DNA of 64,000 bases from Paenibacillus sp. NAIST15-1 (GCF_001894745.1 NZ_BBYF01000001.1:186001-250000); one strand, 5' to 3'. Numbered from the stretch's first letter, positions 42,677-52,810 are shown. The notes: a model not told the origin generated them from the letters alone. Program-made: numbers and translations.

Positions 42677-44302
42677 TTACCTAAATAACTCCCTTGTATT
42701 CTTCAAATCTATTTCTAAGCTGTCTATATGCAAACTATCCACCTTTTCAGAGGTGTCATTTGCGAACTGCTTTTCTTCTATTTTTTCTGCAATAGGGTTA
42801 ACATCACTATACTCAAGCACTTCAATGTCATTCCCTTGATAATCATCTATTGGGGAGTACTCTGTACCCAACTCAACTTCTGGCTTCCCATCCTCAGAAT
42901 AGATACTTAATTCAACATTATTTTCAAAATAATCAGCTAATGATTTCTTTTCATTATCCTCAACAATGAACTCAACCTCTTCCGCTAAAGGACTTTCTGT
43001 GTACTTCAAGATTTCAAATTCATCACCAACAAGATTTGAAAGATATTTTCCTTTTTCCATCTCTTTGATTAAGACTGGCTGACTTTGAGGAATCTCAGTG
43101 AATATTTTCACTTCAAAGTCACCATCTAACTGACTTAATTCCGCTGCTGTCAGGGCTTCTACTTCACTTTTAGACATTCCATATGTTATGAAGTCCTTGT
43201 CTGTTATATCCCTCCTGATTGTCTCCCAACCTTCTTCGACAAATTTCATCAACCCAATTCGTTTAACACCAACTGAATATTCATATGGTGCTGCTTTATG
43301 ATAGCCATCACCAAACTCAATTTTGTAGAATTGAAATGTTGGTTTTACTTTTTTGAAATCTACATATCTAATGTGACTACCATTTGAATAATTGTATCCA
43401 TCTCGATTTACATCCACTGAGTTGTCATCACATTTGTAAATCTGTGTCCAGTTGTTGTTATCGTTTGAGCCAAGAATCGTCCAATACTGGATTCCAAAAT
43501 TGACACTATCCGCAATTCGTAACGCTTCAAGCTCAAGTCTATCTATGGTTGTAGGTACTCCAAAATCATATGTAATGAATCGCATTTGGTTTTGACCATT
43601 TACACTCACCCAACCAGAATCGACCTCATTGTTAAAAACTTTCCACAAAGAATTAGGGTGATTTATATGTGTGTCACTACAATAAATATGTTTGCTATTT
43701 TTTTCAGCTTTAGTTAGATCAATATATTTTGGTAATTGGTATCTTTTATATTCACCCGATTCATCCATGAATAAAATTTTTTCGGCTTTTGTTTCGTATG
43801 TTTCAATTTCGAATTCAATCGGGTAGTGCATTTCCCATGTTGCATTAGCTGGATAATTATAAATATCAATAACACTACCATCCGCGATTGTTTCATAATT
43901 TACTTTGAGGCATCTTGAGTACACCCAAGGAACATAAGTTCTATACCAACCGCCTTCAGCTGGAACTTTAGTGTTTTGATCGAAGATGATTGCTAGAAAC
44001 GTTTCTTTAGGACAGGTAATATCAATGCCCTCAAAATAATAAATGTCATCCCCATATTTGCCGTCATTAATCAGCTCTCTAGCTAAGAGAGTTTTATATT
44101 CTCTGTACCTATTTGTCTCTTGCAGGATAGCAATTTTCATTTTTGTTTGGATGTTTGGTAATCCTCTAAATTTAATTGATTTCAATCTGCATAAAGACAA
44201 CTCATTAATTGGGACTTGGAGAAAGTACATTTCTGTCTCAGTGGTGGTTGTGTATACTTTTACAGGGTGATTGAATCCATGCGAATAAACTTCTTGCTTC
44301 AT
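42677..44302 (-). CDS. Tail fibre protein with discoidin domain
   Basis: A 541-residue protein. A beta-rich N-terminus is followed by a discoidin/F5/8C domain at about 200-340 (WKVFNNEVDSGWVSVNGQNQ and YWTILGSNDNNNWTQIYKCD). The C-terminal third is acidic and repetitive, with short units of the kind EILKYTESPLAEEVEFIVED and ELSIYSEDGKPEVELG. GGTGGA precedes ATG. Probably a structural fibre whose discoidin module binds host-surface sugars. Codon use is AT-rich like that of its neighbours. Confidence 0.68.
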   Translation of the reverse strand: MKQEVYSHGFNHPVKVYTTTTETEMYFLQVPINELSLCRLKSIKFRGLPNIQTKMKIAILQETNRYREYKTLLARELINDGKYGDDIYYFEGIDITCPKETFLAIIFDQNTKVPAEGGWYRTYVPWVYSRCLKVNYETIADGSVIDIYNYPANATWEMHYPIEFEIETYETKAEKILFMDESGEYKRYQLPKYIDLTKAEKNSKHIYCSDTHINHPNSLWKVFNNEVDSGWVSVNGQNQMRFITYDFGVPTTIDRLELEALRIADSVNFGIQYWTILGSNDNNNWTQIYKCDDNSVDVNRDGYNYSNGSHIRYVDFKKVKPTFQFYKIEFGDGYHKAAPYEYSVGVKRIGLMKFVEEGWETIRRDITDKDFITYGMSKSEVEALTAAELSQLDGDFEVKIFTEIPQSQPVLIKEMEKGKYLSNLVGDEFEILKYTESPLAEEVEFIVEDNEKKSLADYFENNVELSIYSEDGKPEVELGTEYSPIDDYQGNDIEVLEYSDVNPIAEKIEEKQFANDTSEKVDSLHIDSLEIDLKNTRELFR

Positions 44303-45673
44303 TTATTCCACCTCATCTAACTTGATTTTTTGTATATTTTCTGTTGCTTTAAACGGATAACTAAAAGCTCTTCCTTCTCCCAACGCTTCATCTTTTTTAC
44401 TCCAAACAAACTCTTTGATATAGGGCTTGTCGAATTCTATTTTTTGCCCTTTTTGCATACCATATAGCATGTAATCATTAACGGATACTTTTTCGGGAAG
44501 TACTGCTATAACATTTTCATATTCCATTTTGGAAACGATATTCTTAAACCCTCTAGGCATAAATTTTGCCTCTGTAAGAAGCTTATTAGACGTAGCCCCG
44601 CCACAAAAAATTGGTATAACCGGTTTTGGCAACTCTCTTACTTTTACTTTCCCCATACTCTTCCCATCGACAATAACTTCGAAAATGTTGTTATCTAAAT
44701 CCATTGCTATTCCAACTCTTCGAACACCATATACTGAGTTAGGTGCAATCATAGTTTTCTCACCAATTCTCTCTGCTCCGTAAACGTATAGATCCTTGCC
44801 ATAAAAATTAAATAGTATATTATTTATTCCCGTTGCAACATAATTTTCAGCATGTTTAGCAACTAATCCAACATTGAAATCATAATCTCCATCTTTGATG
44901 AACTCCATGTATAACTTTCCACCATAATAATCATCACCAAATAAGATAGCCCCTCCATTTCGTAAATAAAGATGGAAGATCCCATATATAGATAACGAAC
45001 CACGACTACTAGGTACAAGCTTGAATCGATTTCGTTTCTCATTAATATCGTCGAAACTGAAACCCACGAATGGAGTTTTAATTCGTTTTGTAATACCTAC
45101 ATGCTTACCATCGACTTTCCGCTTAATTAGACTCCGTTCATTTTCTATGTATTCATAGCACTGAAATTCTGCAATTGAATATTCTGATTTGCCATTCCAG
45201 TCGCCCTGCTTTTCATACATATAAAAGATGAGAGCTTTAAACTTTTTGTCATTTTTAAAAGTCCACTCTTTTCTTTCTTGTTCTCTCCATGTTTCATTTT
45301 TTACATCTAGCAATAAAGTACAACCAATCCACGATGGCTCTTCATCCACTTGTTTCAAGCCAAACGTATTCATGAGATTCAGTGTATCGTCAGGAACCCC
45401 ATAGAGCCTAAAGCTCTTGGGAGACTTTGACGCATCAGAAGAGGAGGTCATTGATATCTTTCGGGGGATATATTCTTCTGGAAATTGGAATTTAGCATGT
45501 ACTTTTTTAAAAGTGCTATTTGCCCATGCGGTATGCATGTCTCCATCACACATGTTATATTCGCTGTATTCATATTTTGGAGTATAAAAATAGTCACTAG
45601 TAGCAATTTGAAAACCTAATTTAGAATAATATTTTTCATTAAATAACGGCAGTATTGGTACAAACATATTCAC
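44303..45673 (-). CDS. Tail fibre protein with discoidin-like and SPRY-like domains
   Basis: A 456-residue protein. A discoidin-like part (about 30-180, CDGDMHTAWANSTFKKVHAK) is followed by an SPRY/B30.2-like or concanavalin-type beta sandwich (about 205-365), with GVRRVGIAMDLDNNIFEVIV and SMGKVKVRELPKPVIPIF matching the usual SPRY pattern of internal strands. The gene stops one base before the next one starts. A strong hairpin terminator lies only about ten bases before its start codon, so its expression may need antitermination. Confidence 0.65.
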   Translation of the reverse strand: MNMFVPILPLFNEKYYSKLGFQIATSDYFYTPKYEYSEYNMCDGDMHTAWANSTFKKVHAKFQFPEEYIPRKISMTSSSDASKSPKSFRLYGVPDDTLNLMNTFGLKQVDEEPSWIGCTLLLDVKNETWREQERKEWTFKNDKKFKALIFYMYEKQGDWNGKSEYSIAEFQCYEYIENERSLIKRKVDGKHVGITKRIKTPFVGFSFDDINEKRNRFKLVPSSRGSLSIYGIFHLYLRNGGAILFGDDYYGGKLYMEFIKDGDYDFNVGLVAKHAENYVATGINNILFNFYGKDLYVYGAERIGEKTMIAPNSVYGVRRVGIAMDLDNNIFEVIVDGKSMGKVKVRELPKPVIPIFCGGATSNKLLTEAKFMPRGFKNIVSKMEYENVIAVLPEKVSVNDYMLYGMQKGQKIEFDKPYIKEFVWSKKDEALGEGRAFSYPFKATENIQKIKLDEVE

Positions 45674-45683
45674 ACCTCATCAA

Positions 45684-45716
45684 AAAGAGCATCACAATCA
45701 AATTGTGATGCTCTTT
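45684..45716 (-). terminator. Terminator or attenuator directly before a fibre gene
   Basis: A perfect 15-bp stem (45684-45698 with 45702-45716) with a 3-base loop and T-run on the minus strand. It overlaps the stop of the upstream gene and ends about ten bases before the start of the next. Confidence 0.85.
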
Positions 45717-46894
45717 ATTTCTTTATTTTTATTGTCAAACAAGTTGGAAAATATATTTCCACTACCATATCTCGTTTTATCTTTTTGAACAACCTTCTTA
45801 AGCACATTACTTGTGCAATAGTATTCAGCACTTTTCATTCCGTATCTTTTATAATCTTCTGGCGCAGAAATAGATACCTCCTTAAGAAACGACTGATATT
45901 CAATCAGTTTAATATCGTTTATCAGTACATATTCGCTATATAGATCTACAAATGTGATCCTATATGAGAAATAAAATTCGGAATTATCAAATTCCAATCG
46001 AATTTTGCTGAAATTACATAAAAGTTCTGCTTTGTATTCAGCTAGTTGGTTCCATTCTTTATAAATCTCGTCATATCCTTCAATTCTGATATGTGCATTT
46101 TTCTTTACCCCTGATGACTGTATTTCAACAGCGTTAATTAATCTAGGTTCTTTAAAGTCAACCTTAATGCTTGGGTGTGCAAACAGCGTATGGCTCCTAT
46201 CAGCTGATTGATAAGCACAGGCAAAGTCGTCTATTTTATTGTTTTTAAAAACATGTTCTATTGGGTATTCTGCTGAATACTCTTTATATGCATCAATACT
46301 GTTAATTTCTTCATCAAATTCTTTATCAAAGAATAATGGAATTGCACTAATTTCCTTCTTTTCTATAGTAAAACTTTTTGCCACTCCATTCGCTTTTTTT
46401 TCGCTTAAAATGAAATACCTTTGTTCGACCGCCAATTCTGGTGTTGGAATGGTAGTCAATCGAAGAGACCCTTTGTTGCTAAATTCATAGTCACTCAGAT
46501 TTATAATGTAAGTTTTCACCAGTTCATTCTTTATATTGTAAAATTCAGCTTTAATATTGGTATGAATAAGCCATAACGAGGCTGTATCCAATTCAAATTT
46601 ACTTATAGCTTGAGGTTCTTTAAACAGGATTTGAAAGTTGCTTCTAGTGTCATGTTTCGCTACATCCATTCGAAAATACCCATCATGTAATGCGTCATAA
46701 ATTGACCCATCATAGCGTCCCATTGAATCTAAATATGCAAATTCAGTCTCAAACCTTGTATGACTACTATTTGTAATGACTTTTCCAAAATTAATTTTTA
46801 CTCCTTCTTTATTGTAGAACTTTATTCTTTGCAAGCTTACTACACTTGAACTTTTAGTTGATAAATTACTGAACTTAACTCTTTTTATAAGCAC
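45698..46894 (-). CDS. Tail fibre protein, discoidin-like domains
   Basis: A 398-residue beta-rich protein. Two discoidin-like segments can be followed: EFAYLDSMGRYDGSIYDALH with DTASLWLIHTN, and IEHVFKNNKIDDFACAYQSA with NAVEIQSSGVKKNAHIRIEG. It begins at GTG 46894 behind AGGTAGGTG. The C-terminal 50 residues are basic. It sits between two larger fibre genes of the same type and ends in a hairpin. Function is inferred from fold and place only. Confidence 0.55.
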   Translation of the reverse strand: MLIKRVKFSNLSTKSSSVVSLQRIKFYNKEGVKINFGKVITNSSHTRFETEFAYLDSMGRYDGSIYDALHDGYFRMDVAKHDTRSNFQILFKEPQAISKFELDTASLWLIHTNIKAEFYNIKNELVKTYIINLSDYEFSNKGSLRLTTIPTPELAVEQRYFILSEKKANGVAKSFTIEKKEISAIPLFFDKEFDEEINSIDAYKEYSAEYPIEHVFKNNKIDDFACAYQSADRSHTLFAHPSIKVDFKEPRLINAVEIQSSGVKKNAHIRIEGYDEIYKEWNQLAEYKAELLCNFSKIRLEFDNSEFYFSYRITFVDLYSEYVLINDIKLIEYQSFLKEVSISAPEDYKRYGMKSAEYYCTSNVLKKVVQKDKTRYGSGNIFSNLFDNKNKEIKSITI

Positions 46895-46909
46895 TATCAG
46901 ACACCTACC

Positions 46910-48934
46910 TTATTGCAAATTCAATTTATACATTCTCTGTAATCTAGAGAAGTCTAATTCCAACTTATATATACTTCCAGAACCAAGATTATTGCTGAAC
47001 GTTGCGTCCATTTTATTAATCTTGTTTTTTCTATCTAATATCGACATATCAGATATGCCCTCACTTTTAATAATCTTTTGTGAAGGCATTGTTGTAGATA
47101 ACGATTTCCAAAATGGGTTTACTTTTTTATATTTTGTCGGATGAAGATTGAGGTATTGTATAGCAATATTTTTAATATCACTATTATTTGAGATGAATAC
47201 AAATTTGAACAATCTGTACTTAACATCTTTCCCTAACGTAAATGTCTTTTCTTCGTTTTGTTTCCAATAAACTCCGCGCCGCTTTTCGATTAAAGTCCAA
47301 TCATCACCTTTCAAAGAACCGTAAACATCCCAATCTCTTGGAGACGAATATATGTCTTGTTTAACAGTTGCATTGGCTGCTGGAAGTGTGTTTTCACCAA
47401 AATTGTATTTCATCACATATCCACCAATAGACTTTTCAGTCCCTTCTCCAAAATCAATTGTAATTTCTACTCCTGTCTCACCATCAGATGACACCCAAGA
47501 ATCAGAAGTGCTATTAAATAGTTTCCAGACATTTGTTCCATTGCTGGCAGTGACCTTTATTTGGTGCTGTGTACTTGCCATCGTAGAACCATCATCTATG
47601 AATTCATCAATTAGTCCCGTAGGCTCAAGAACTTGTTCACTTCCTAAATCGTATGTTTTATATTGCCCATTCACATTGAAGAAATAACGTTTTTCGCCTC
47701 TTTTACTCTTTGCCTTAAGAATTAGCTTAGGTCTAAATCCTGCACCAGTTGCTACATCATTCTCATATCTTTTTTTAGCGTCAACCACTCCGAATACGCT
47801 TGCATCTCCGTTACCTCCACCTCTTATAACCACACCTACTGATGCTCCATGTGCAGGTGTGTTAGTGAAGGATGGGTACTTCAAATTCCAAACTGAATTG
47901 TCTCCTATCTTGTCCATTACGCCATTCAAATCTGAATTGATATACTTATCCCACTCATTGTATTCTATAAATCCCTCATCTTTTTTGGCATTAGAAGTAA
48001 TTGACGTTATTATCGGATTAAAGTCTTTGAGCTTGTCATTGGTTTTACGTGTTGCGATTTCGCACATTTCCAAGTAATTTAATTTAAGTGGATCTTTGGT
48101 CAGATTAGTATTAGCGAGTCCAAATCGCATTCTCCAAAATTGATGCTTATATGGGTGTTCATGATTGAAGTTCAATACATGCCAAATGTTGGCGGCATTA
48201 GTCCCGATTTTTATATCTAGCTCCTTAGCTAATCCCCAGTCGTTCCCATCATCCGAGTATTCTAAATATAACTTTTTTAAATTATATACTTCTGTCCAGT
48301 ATCTATTTTCGAATACTATATTTACTCTTTGAATTGACACTGGATCTTTAAATTGATACCCTATCCATTCTTTATCAAAGTTTGCATCTCCAAAGCATAG
48401 TCCTGTAGCCCAATATGTACCTTTTACGGCTGTTTCACCAAAAGCCTTTTGGCCTCCGTACTGATCAATATTACCATTCAGACAAGACGACCAGATGGGT
48501 GTTCCGCCAACACACATATTTTCGTATAAAATAGTCTCATGCTCATAATAGGATGTGCCGACTTGCATTAACCCTCCTTTATCCCCCCTTGCGTCATAAT
48601 TTATCCAAGGTGTTCGATAAGAAATGTTTCTATCAGCTATACAGATAATATCTCCATTATTCTTTATATCAACAACAATAAATCTAAAATATCCGTTAGC
48701 CGCAGCAGTCCAATCCTTGTTAATCTGCTTAGTTTCTACTTCGTAATCTGTTTTTACAGCTAAATTACTTAACACCCATCTATACTTTATCTCGTTTTTA
48801 TAATGGTTGTTTCCGTCTGGAACCGTAATCTCGTCAGCAATACTATCGAATCTAACATCTGTAGTATAAGAATTACACCAAAAATAATCCCCCACTTTAA
48901 GCGTCTGTAAATTATTATTCAAAGATAAAGACAT
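46910..48934 (-). CDS. Receptor-binding protein with C-type-lectin-like and discoidin domains
   Basis: A 674-residue protein. An N-terminal part with VGDYFWCNSY is followed by a discoidin-like domain (about 160-290). At about 310-390 comes a segment of the formylglycine-enzyme/C-type-lectin kind (DLNGVMDKIGDNSVWNLKYP, then VVIRGGGNGDASVFGV and TGAGFRPKLIL). A second discoidin domain follows (about 430-580). The lectin-like part is plainly homologous to the complete next gene, 48936. C-type-lectin folds are common receptor binders in phages and are the targets of diversity-generating retroelements, but no reverse transcriptase is in the window. Confidence 0.65.
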   Translation of the reverse strand: MSLSLNNNLQTLKVGDYFWCNSYTTDVRFDSIADEITVPDGNNHYKNEIKYRWVLSNLAVKTDYEVETKQINKDWTAAANGYFRFIVVDIKNNGDIICIADRNISYRTPWINYDARGDKGGLMQVGTSYYEHETILYENMCVGGTPIWSSCLNGNIDQYGGQKAFGETAVKGTYWATGLCFGDANFDKEWIGYQFKDPVSIQRVNIVFENRYWTEVYNLKKLYLEYSDDGNDWGLAKELDIKIGTNAANIWHVLNFNHEHPYKHQFWRMRFGLANTNLTKDPLKLNYLEMCEIATRKTNDKLKDFNPIITSITSNAKKDEGFIEYNEWDKYINSDLNGVMDKIGDNSVWNLKYPSFTNTPAHGASVGVVIRGGGNGDASVFGVVDAKKRYENDVATGAGFRPKLILKAKSKRGEKRYFFNVNGQYKTYDLGSEQVLEPTGLIDEFIDDGSTMASTQHQIKVTASNGTNVWKLFNSTSDSWVSSDGETGVEITIDFGEGTEKSIGGYVMKYNFGENTLPAANATVKQDIYSSPRDWDVYGSLKGDDWTLIEKRRGVYWKQNEEKTFTLGKDVKYRLFKFVFISNNSDIKNIAIQYLNLHPTKYKKVNPFWKSLSTTMPSQKIIKSEGISDMSILDRKNKINKMDATFSNNLGSGSIYKLELDFSRLQRMYKLNLQ

Positions 48935-48935
48935 A

Positions 48936-49649
48936 TTAATTCACCTCGTAAAGATGTCTAAAATCAAAAACTGGTCTGAATCCATTTCTATTGTTCCCAG
49001 TTGATGCTCTTCTACTTACATCTTGAAGCTCAAACCCTGCCCCATTGTTATTCCCACCTCTTGCAACACATTGTGCAGGATCTAAATAATGTGTACTCTG
49101 CGTAATTGTTTTATATTTAAAATGATGCCATACATCATCATCACACGCCTCAATTTTTCCATTTAAATTGGAAGTAACAATATACTTGTCATACTCATTA
49201 TCATGCGGGTAAGCGCCTAATATTGCCTTATTCGTATCATTCTCTAACATCCCTTTGTCATTTATTTGACTAACTCCTCCTGTTAGGCATCTCATATATC
49301 CGTATACTCCATTTATAGTCATGGCTTTGCCTTGGATGTAATTGTTATCTTTTTTTTCCTTTAATTCATTGTAGGAAATGATTGTTTTAATCACTCTATC
49401 CGCAATAAGAAGACCTTCATCTGCCTTAATAAAATAAAAAATCCCTCGTGCGTTATTTATTTCTGCACCGCTATAATCAATCTCTGGAAGCGTCAAGTAG
49501 TCACTTCCAGCACCTCCCCATGGACTTACCCCGCCAGTGAACTCGAATGGATTGTTTGAATACTCATAAATTCTCATGGGAATGTAATCCCCTACCTCCA
49601 TTTCTAGAATGAAGTCTCGCTCTACACCGGACGTTTTAGGCTTGGCCAT
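48936..49649 (-). CDS. C-type-lectin-like receptor-binding protein
   Basis: A 237-residue protein consisting of an N-terminal docking segment (EMEVGDYIPMRIYEYSNNPF) and a C-terminal domain of the FGE-sulphatase/C-type-lectin type: TSNLNGKIEACDDDVWHHFK, then VARGGNNNGAGFELQDVSRR and NRNGFRPVFDF near the end. The RGG...GFR signature is the same as that of many phage receptor-binding proteins. It is a shorter homologue of the first half of 46910. ATG has GAGGTG upstream. It lies one base from the next gene in the operon. Confidence 0.65.
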   Translation of the reverse strand: MAKPKTSGVERDFILEMEVGDYIPMRIYEYSNNPFEFTGGVSPWGGAGSDYLTLPEIDYSGAEINNARGIFYFIKADEGLLIADRVIKTIISYNELKEKKDNNYIQGKAMTINGVYGYMRCLTGGVSQINDKGMLENDTNKAILGAYPHDNEYDKYIVTSNLNGKIEACDDDVWHHFKYKTITQSTHYLDPAQCVARGGNNNGAGFELQDVSRRASTGNNRNGFRPVFDFRHLYEVN

Positions 49650-49683
49650 CCACCTTCACCTCTCAATTGAATTGTAATTTTAT

Positions 49684-51792
49684 TTATCTTGGATACACTC
49701 TTATTCGATCTAACCTCTTTATATTTTTCGCATATATCTTTGTTGACACTATATATCCCTTGTCCTTATAGCTATCATCTAAAGTCAAATCGTGCTGTTC
49801 CGTATAATCTACCGTTAGAAGCCCCTTGTTTATTTTTACGTATTCCGTATTGTCGTAATCTATCATACCGTTAAATCCTTCAACCTCCGTAACCTTTCGG
49901 CTGCTGTTATCTGCTTGAATGATGACTTTAACTCTGACATATCTTGCTTTTGGACTAGCAATCGTACTGTTTCCACTAAGCTTTACATATGGACTCCACA
50001 TTCGATTGTCATTTGAAGTCTTTGTGAGAATAGTAACCTTAGCTCCATCTACAATTTCTTGTATACTTACTAGCTTTTTAAATGCAGTATAGTTATCGAC
50101 CAAATCAATCACTTCTGACTCCCATTCGCCATTTTTGGCTAATGCATGAGTAAGTTTTTCAAAGCCATTAAGCTTTGGAATCATACCGTTTGTAATAGAC
50201 CAAACGCTTTCATCCCAATCTTTGAATACAGTTACATCTTTCAATTCTTTTTCGGTTTTTGCAGTGCCAGCGAAAGACGATCCATTGATTATTGGGTGAT
50301 TGTATATATTGTAATCCGTGTTGTAATAAACACTTGTTTTACCGCCATAACTGTATCCGGCGACCGCTGCTATTGTGTCACTTTTTCTATTTCCTACTAA
50401 AGTCCCTTCGATGATTATGTTATTTAATGAACCCTCTCGAAACAATCCTGTAAGGATACCTATACATCTCCCACTCTGGTTTTCAGTTATATCAACATTT
50501 ACATTGATATACATATTTGTCGCTGTTCCCCCTGCAATATTTCCAAATACCCCACAAAAGATATTTTCATTGCTTGTTTGCTTTGATTTTAAATTCCCTG
50601 TTACTACTACTCGATCTACAATACCTTTATTAAATATAGGAGTAATTATTCCTTGTCCAACAATATAGGCATCAATATCTACATTTTCAATGTATAAATT
50701 CTTCACAACACATTTATCGTTAAGGGAGGTAAATAATCCTGTAGAAACCCTATCTATCTTTTGTGTAAAGTTAAGTAATTTATATCCATTTCCGTCCAGA
50801 ACACCATAAAAATCAAAGCCGTAATATCTCCCTTCCTTGAAGGGACCTATGTTAAAGTCAATATTTTTTGTTAACTTGTAACAAGCAAACGGATTCTTCC
50901 GCATATAAAAAAAATCAAACGCATCTCGAATCAAATAAGGATCTGCTTCTGTTCCTTGTCCTTTATAATCGGCAGCATCTGACTCTTTAATTTCATAAAG
51001 CCTTTTCAACTGTAATTTACCCTCATCAGCAAAAGTGTTTTTAAACACACCTTTTTCGAGGTTGATAGGCATGCCGATCTCTTCGACCTTCTGCCCTGAC
51101 TGTAAAGCAATCTCACCATCAACAAATCGAACATTGCCAACTGACTTCCCATTGTTTTTAGACTTTGAGTAGTCCTTTACTTCGTCATTTTGAATGCTGC
51201 TCTTTTCAAATCTCCAGTAACCGACTAACCCTGTTTCAGAACCTGTCAACACTTGAAAACGATCTGCACGAATTTGGGCCTCTAATCTCGCGAAGTTCCA
51301 CAGTCTTACTTCGTCCAACTTCCCTTTGTAGTCAACTCCAAATCTAAACTGAGTAGATGTTGTTTCAAGGGGAGTCGTATTTCCATAGCCAACGACTGGT
51401 TCAAGCTCTTGTTTCATGCCGTTTACATAAAGCGTAATTCCCTTTGTCAAACCACCGCCAGTATAAGTAAGAGCAATATGATACCAATCGTTCCAGGTTT
51501 GAATGACTTCATTTTTGGTTGCAATCATCTCACCGCCAACACCAACTGCCATCTTACCTCTCGTAGTCGGATCGTTATTAAGCGGATTGATAATGATCTC
51601 TACCTTCTTCCTGTTCGGGCTGTCATCACCATATCGAACAGGAACCATCAATTTAGAACCGTTATCTTCTGGTTTCATCCAAAAATCAATCGATCTTGGC
51701 TTATCGCCTGTTGGAAGTCCAGCAGCGCCCATCTCTACATACTCGCCAGACATTCCGCTAAAATGGATTGCGCCATCATTTTGAGTAGCCAT
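49684..51792 (-). CDS. Tail fibre protein with LamG and beta-helix domains
   Basis: A 702-residue protein. Residues about 5-200 are a LamG/concanavalin domain (FWMKPEDNGSKLMVPVRYG, then WNDWYHIALTYTGGG and LDEVRLWNFARLE). A parallel beta-helix with GLUG-like strands follows (about 275-510, GVLDGNGYKLLNFTQKIDR). The last 180 residues are beta-rich. This is a typical spike or fibre design with a sugar-binding head and helical shaft. ATG has GAGGTG upstream. Confidence 0.75.
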   Translation of the reverse strand: MATQNDGAIHFSGMSGEYVEMGAAGLPTGDKPRSIDFWMKPEDNGSKLMVPVRYGDDSPNRKKVEIIINPLNNDPTTRGKMAVGVGGEMIATKNEVIQTWNDWYHIALTYTGGGLTKGITLYVNGMKQELEPVVGYGNTTPLETTSTQFRFGVDYKGKLDEVRLWNFARLEAQIRADRFQVLTGSETGLVGYWRFEKSSIQNDEVKDYSKSKNNGKSVGNVRFVDGEIALQSGQKVEEIGMPINLEKGVFKNTFADEGKLQLKRLYEIKESDAADYKGQGTEADPYLIRDAFDFFYMRKNPFACYKLTKNIDFNIGPFKEGRYYGFDFYGVLDGNGYKLLNFTQKIDRVSTGLFTSLNDKCVVKNLYIENVDIDAYIVGQGIITPIFNKGIVDRVVVTGNLKSKQTSNENIFCGVFGNIAGGTATNMYINVNVDITENQSGRCIGILTGLFREGSLNNIIIEGTLVGNRKSDTIAAVAGYSYGGKTSVYYNTDYNIYNHPIINGSSFAGTAKTEKELKDVTVFKDWDESVWSITNGMIPKLNGFEKLTHALAKNGEWESEVIDLVDNYTAFKKLVSIQEIVDGAKVTILTKTSNDNRMWSPYVKLSGNSTIASPKARYVRVKVIIQADNSSRKVTEVEGFNGMIDYDNTEYVKINKGLLTVDYTEQHDLTLDDSYKDKGYIVSTKIYAKNIKRLDRIRVYPR

Positions 51793-51807
51793 GTATATTC
51801 ACCTCAA

Positions 51808-52137
51808 TTAATTAAAAATCAAGTTCCTCATTGTCCCTCCAAAGTTGTCAATTACTCCACCGCTCTTATGTTCAAAGACCACATAATTTACTTTCCCATC
51901 GTCATTTAACGCTCCACCTAGCATCACTTCGATAGGAATAGTTTGTTGCACAACTTTTTCCTTCAAAGCTTCAACAAGCGCCGAGGAATGTTTTTCGCGA
52001 AGGGTATGATATACGCCCTCGTCCAAAGTAACAGAATAAGAGTTGCCGTCTACATCAAAGGTTAATGTATCGTTTGCGCCTTTCGTGATTTTTACATCGC
52101 CTCTAATGTCTTTTGTCCCCCACACTAGTTCTGCCAT
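51808..52137 (-). CDS. Prophage tail-appendage protein, unknown
   Basis: A 109-residue protein starting MAELVWGTKDIRGDVKITKG, rich in beta strands, with a short helical part (SSALVEALKEKVVQQTI). I chose ATG 52137, with GGGAGATGAGAG upstream, over the longer reading from 52146. It lies between a fibre gene and a baseplate-type gene, so it is probably a small adaptor or fibre-attachment protein. No family recognised. Confidence 0.5.
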   Translation of the reverse strand: MAELVWGTKDIRGDVKITKGANDTLTFDVDGNSYSVTLDEGVYHTLREKHSSALVEALKEKVVQQTIPIEVMLGGALNDDGKVNYVVFEHKSGGVIDNFGGTMRNLIFN

Positions 52138-52150
52138 ATCTCTCATCTCC

Positions 52151-52771
52151 CTATTTCAATGTCCAAGTAATATTCGTGCTATGTCCCTTTTGCAAAGGTG
52201 ATTCAATCTCGTCCACAACTATGCCTCTGCGTTGAATTACAATCTTGCCGTCAAGTTCCTGATCAGAAGCAATTTTAAGAGACATATACGCTTTATCCTG
52301 ATAAGGAATGGATACAATCGCTTGAAAGTTGAATGTAATCCCATCCAAATCCAACTTCTTCTTATATCCGAAGTTATATTGCGTAATCCGGTTCGTAAAC
52401 ATTCCACAATCCGTTTGTTTTTGAAATGGATTCGCCTCACTAACCGCATCCTTATAAGAAATAATGTCATTATAGAACAGTGATCTTCCATTCAAGAGAA
52501 ACTCTTTGTCATTCTCCACATAGGAAATTCTAAATTCTTCGCCGTTAATATTAAAAACTCCGTTTGCCGCTTCGAAGAATAATTTGGAGCTATGGCCAAT
52601 CAAGCCGAAACGAAGAAGTTTCATTCTATCAATTCTATAGAAGCGATACGGATCCGATTCTTTGGTTTCTAGATCGTATTCACATAAATGTGTCCCATCA
52701 TAGTAGTCCGCCACCCAGATAAAATCCTGACTTAAAATCGGATGCGTACCATTACTAGTTGTAAAAATCAT
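52151..52771 (-). CDS. Prophage tail protein, unknown
   Basis: A 206-residue beta-rich protein (MIFTTSNGTHPILSQDFIWV). GGAGG lies eight bases before ATG 52771; an upstream start at 52786 is less likely. It is the first gene downstream of a terminator (52811-52840), so it may be transcribed separately or after antitermination. Position between the baseplate genes and fibre genes fits a connector. Confidence 0.5.
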   Translation of the reverse strand: MIFTTSNGTHPILSQDFIWVADYYDGTHLCEYDLETKESDPYRFYRIDRMKLLRFGLIGHSSKLFFEAANGVFNINGEEFRISYVENDKEFLLNGRSLFYNDIISYKDAVSEANPFQKQTDCGMFTNRITQYNFGYKKKLDLDGITFNFQAIVSIPYQDKAYMSLKIASDQELDGKIVIQRRGIVVDEIESPLQKGHSTNITWTLK

Positions 52772-52810
52772 TACATATACCTCCACAATAATTTGCCTGC
52801 CAGATAAAGA

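Noticed and set aside
46910..49649. A proven diversity-generating retroelement
   Set aside because: Only target-like proteins are visible; no reverse transcriptase or template region in the window.
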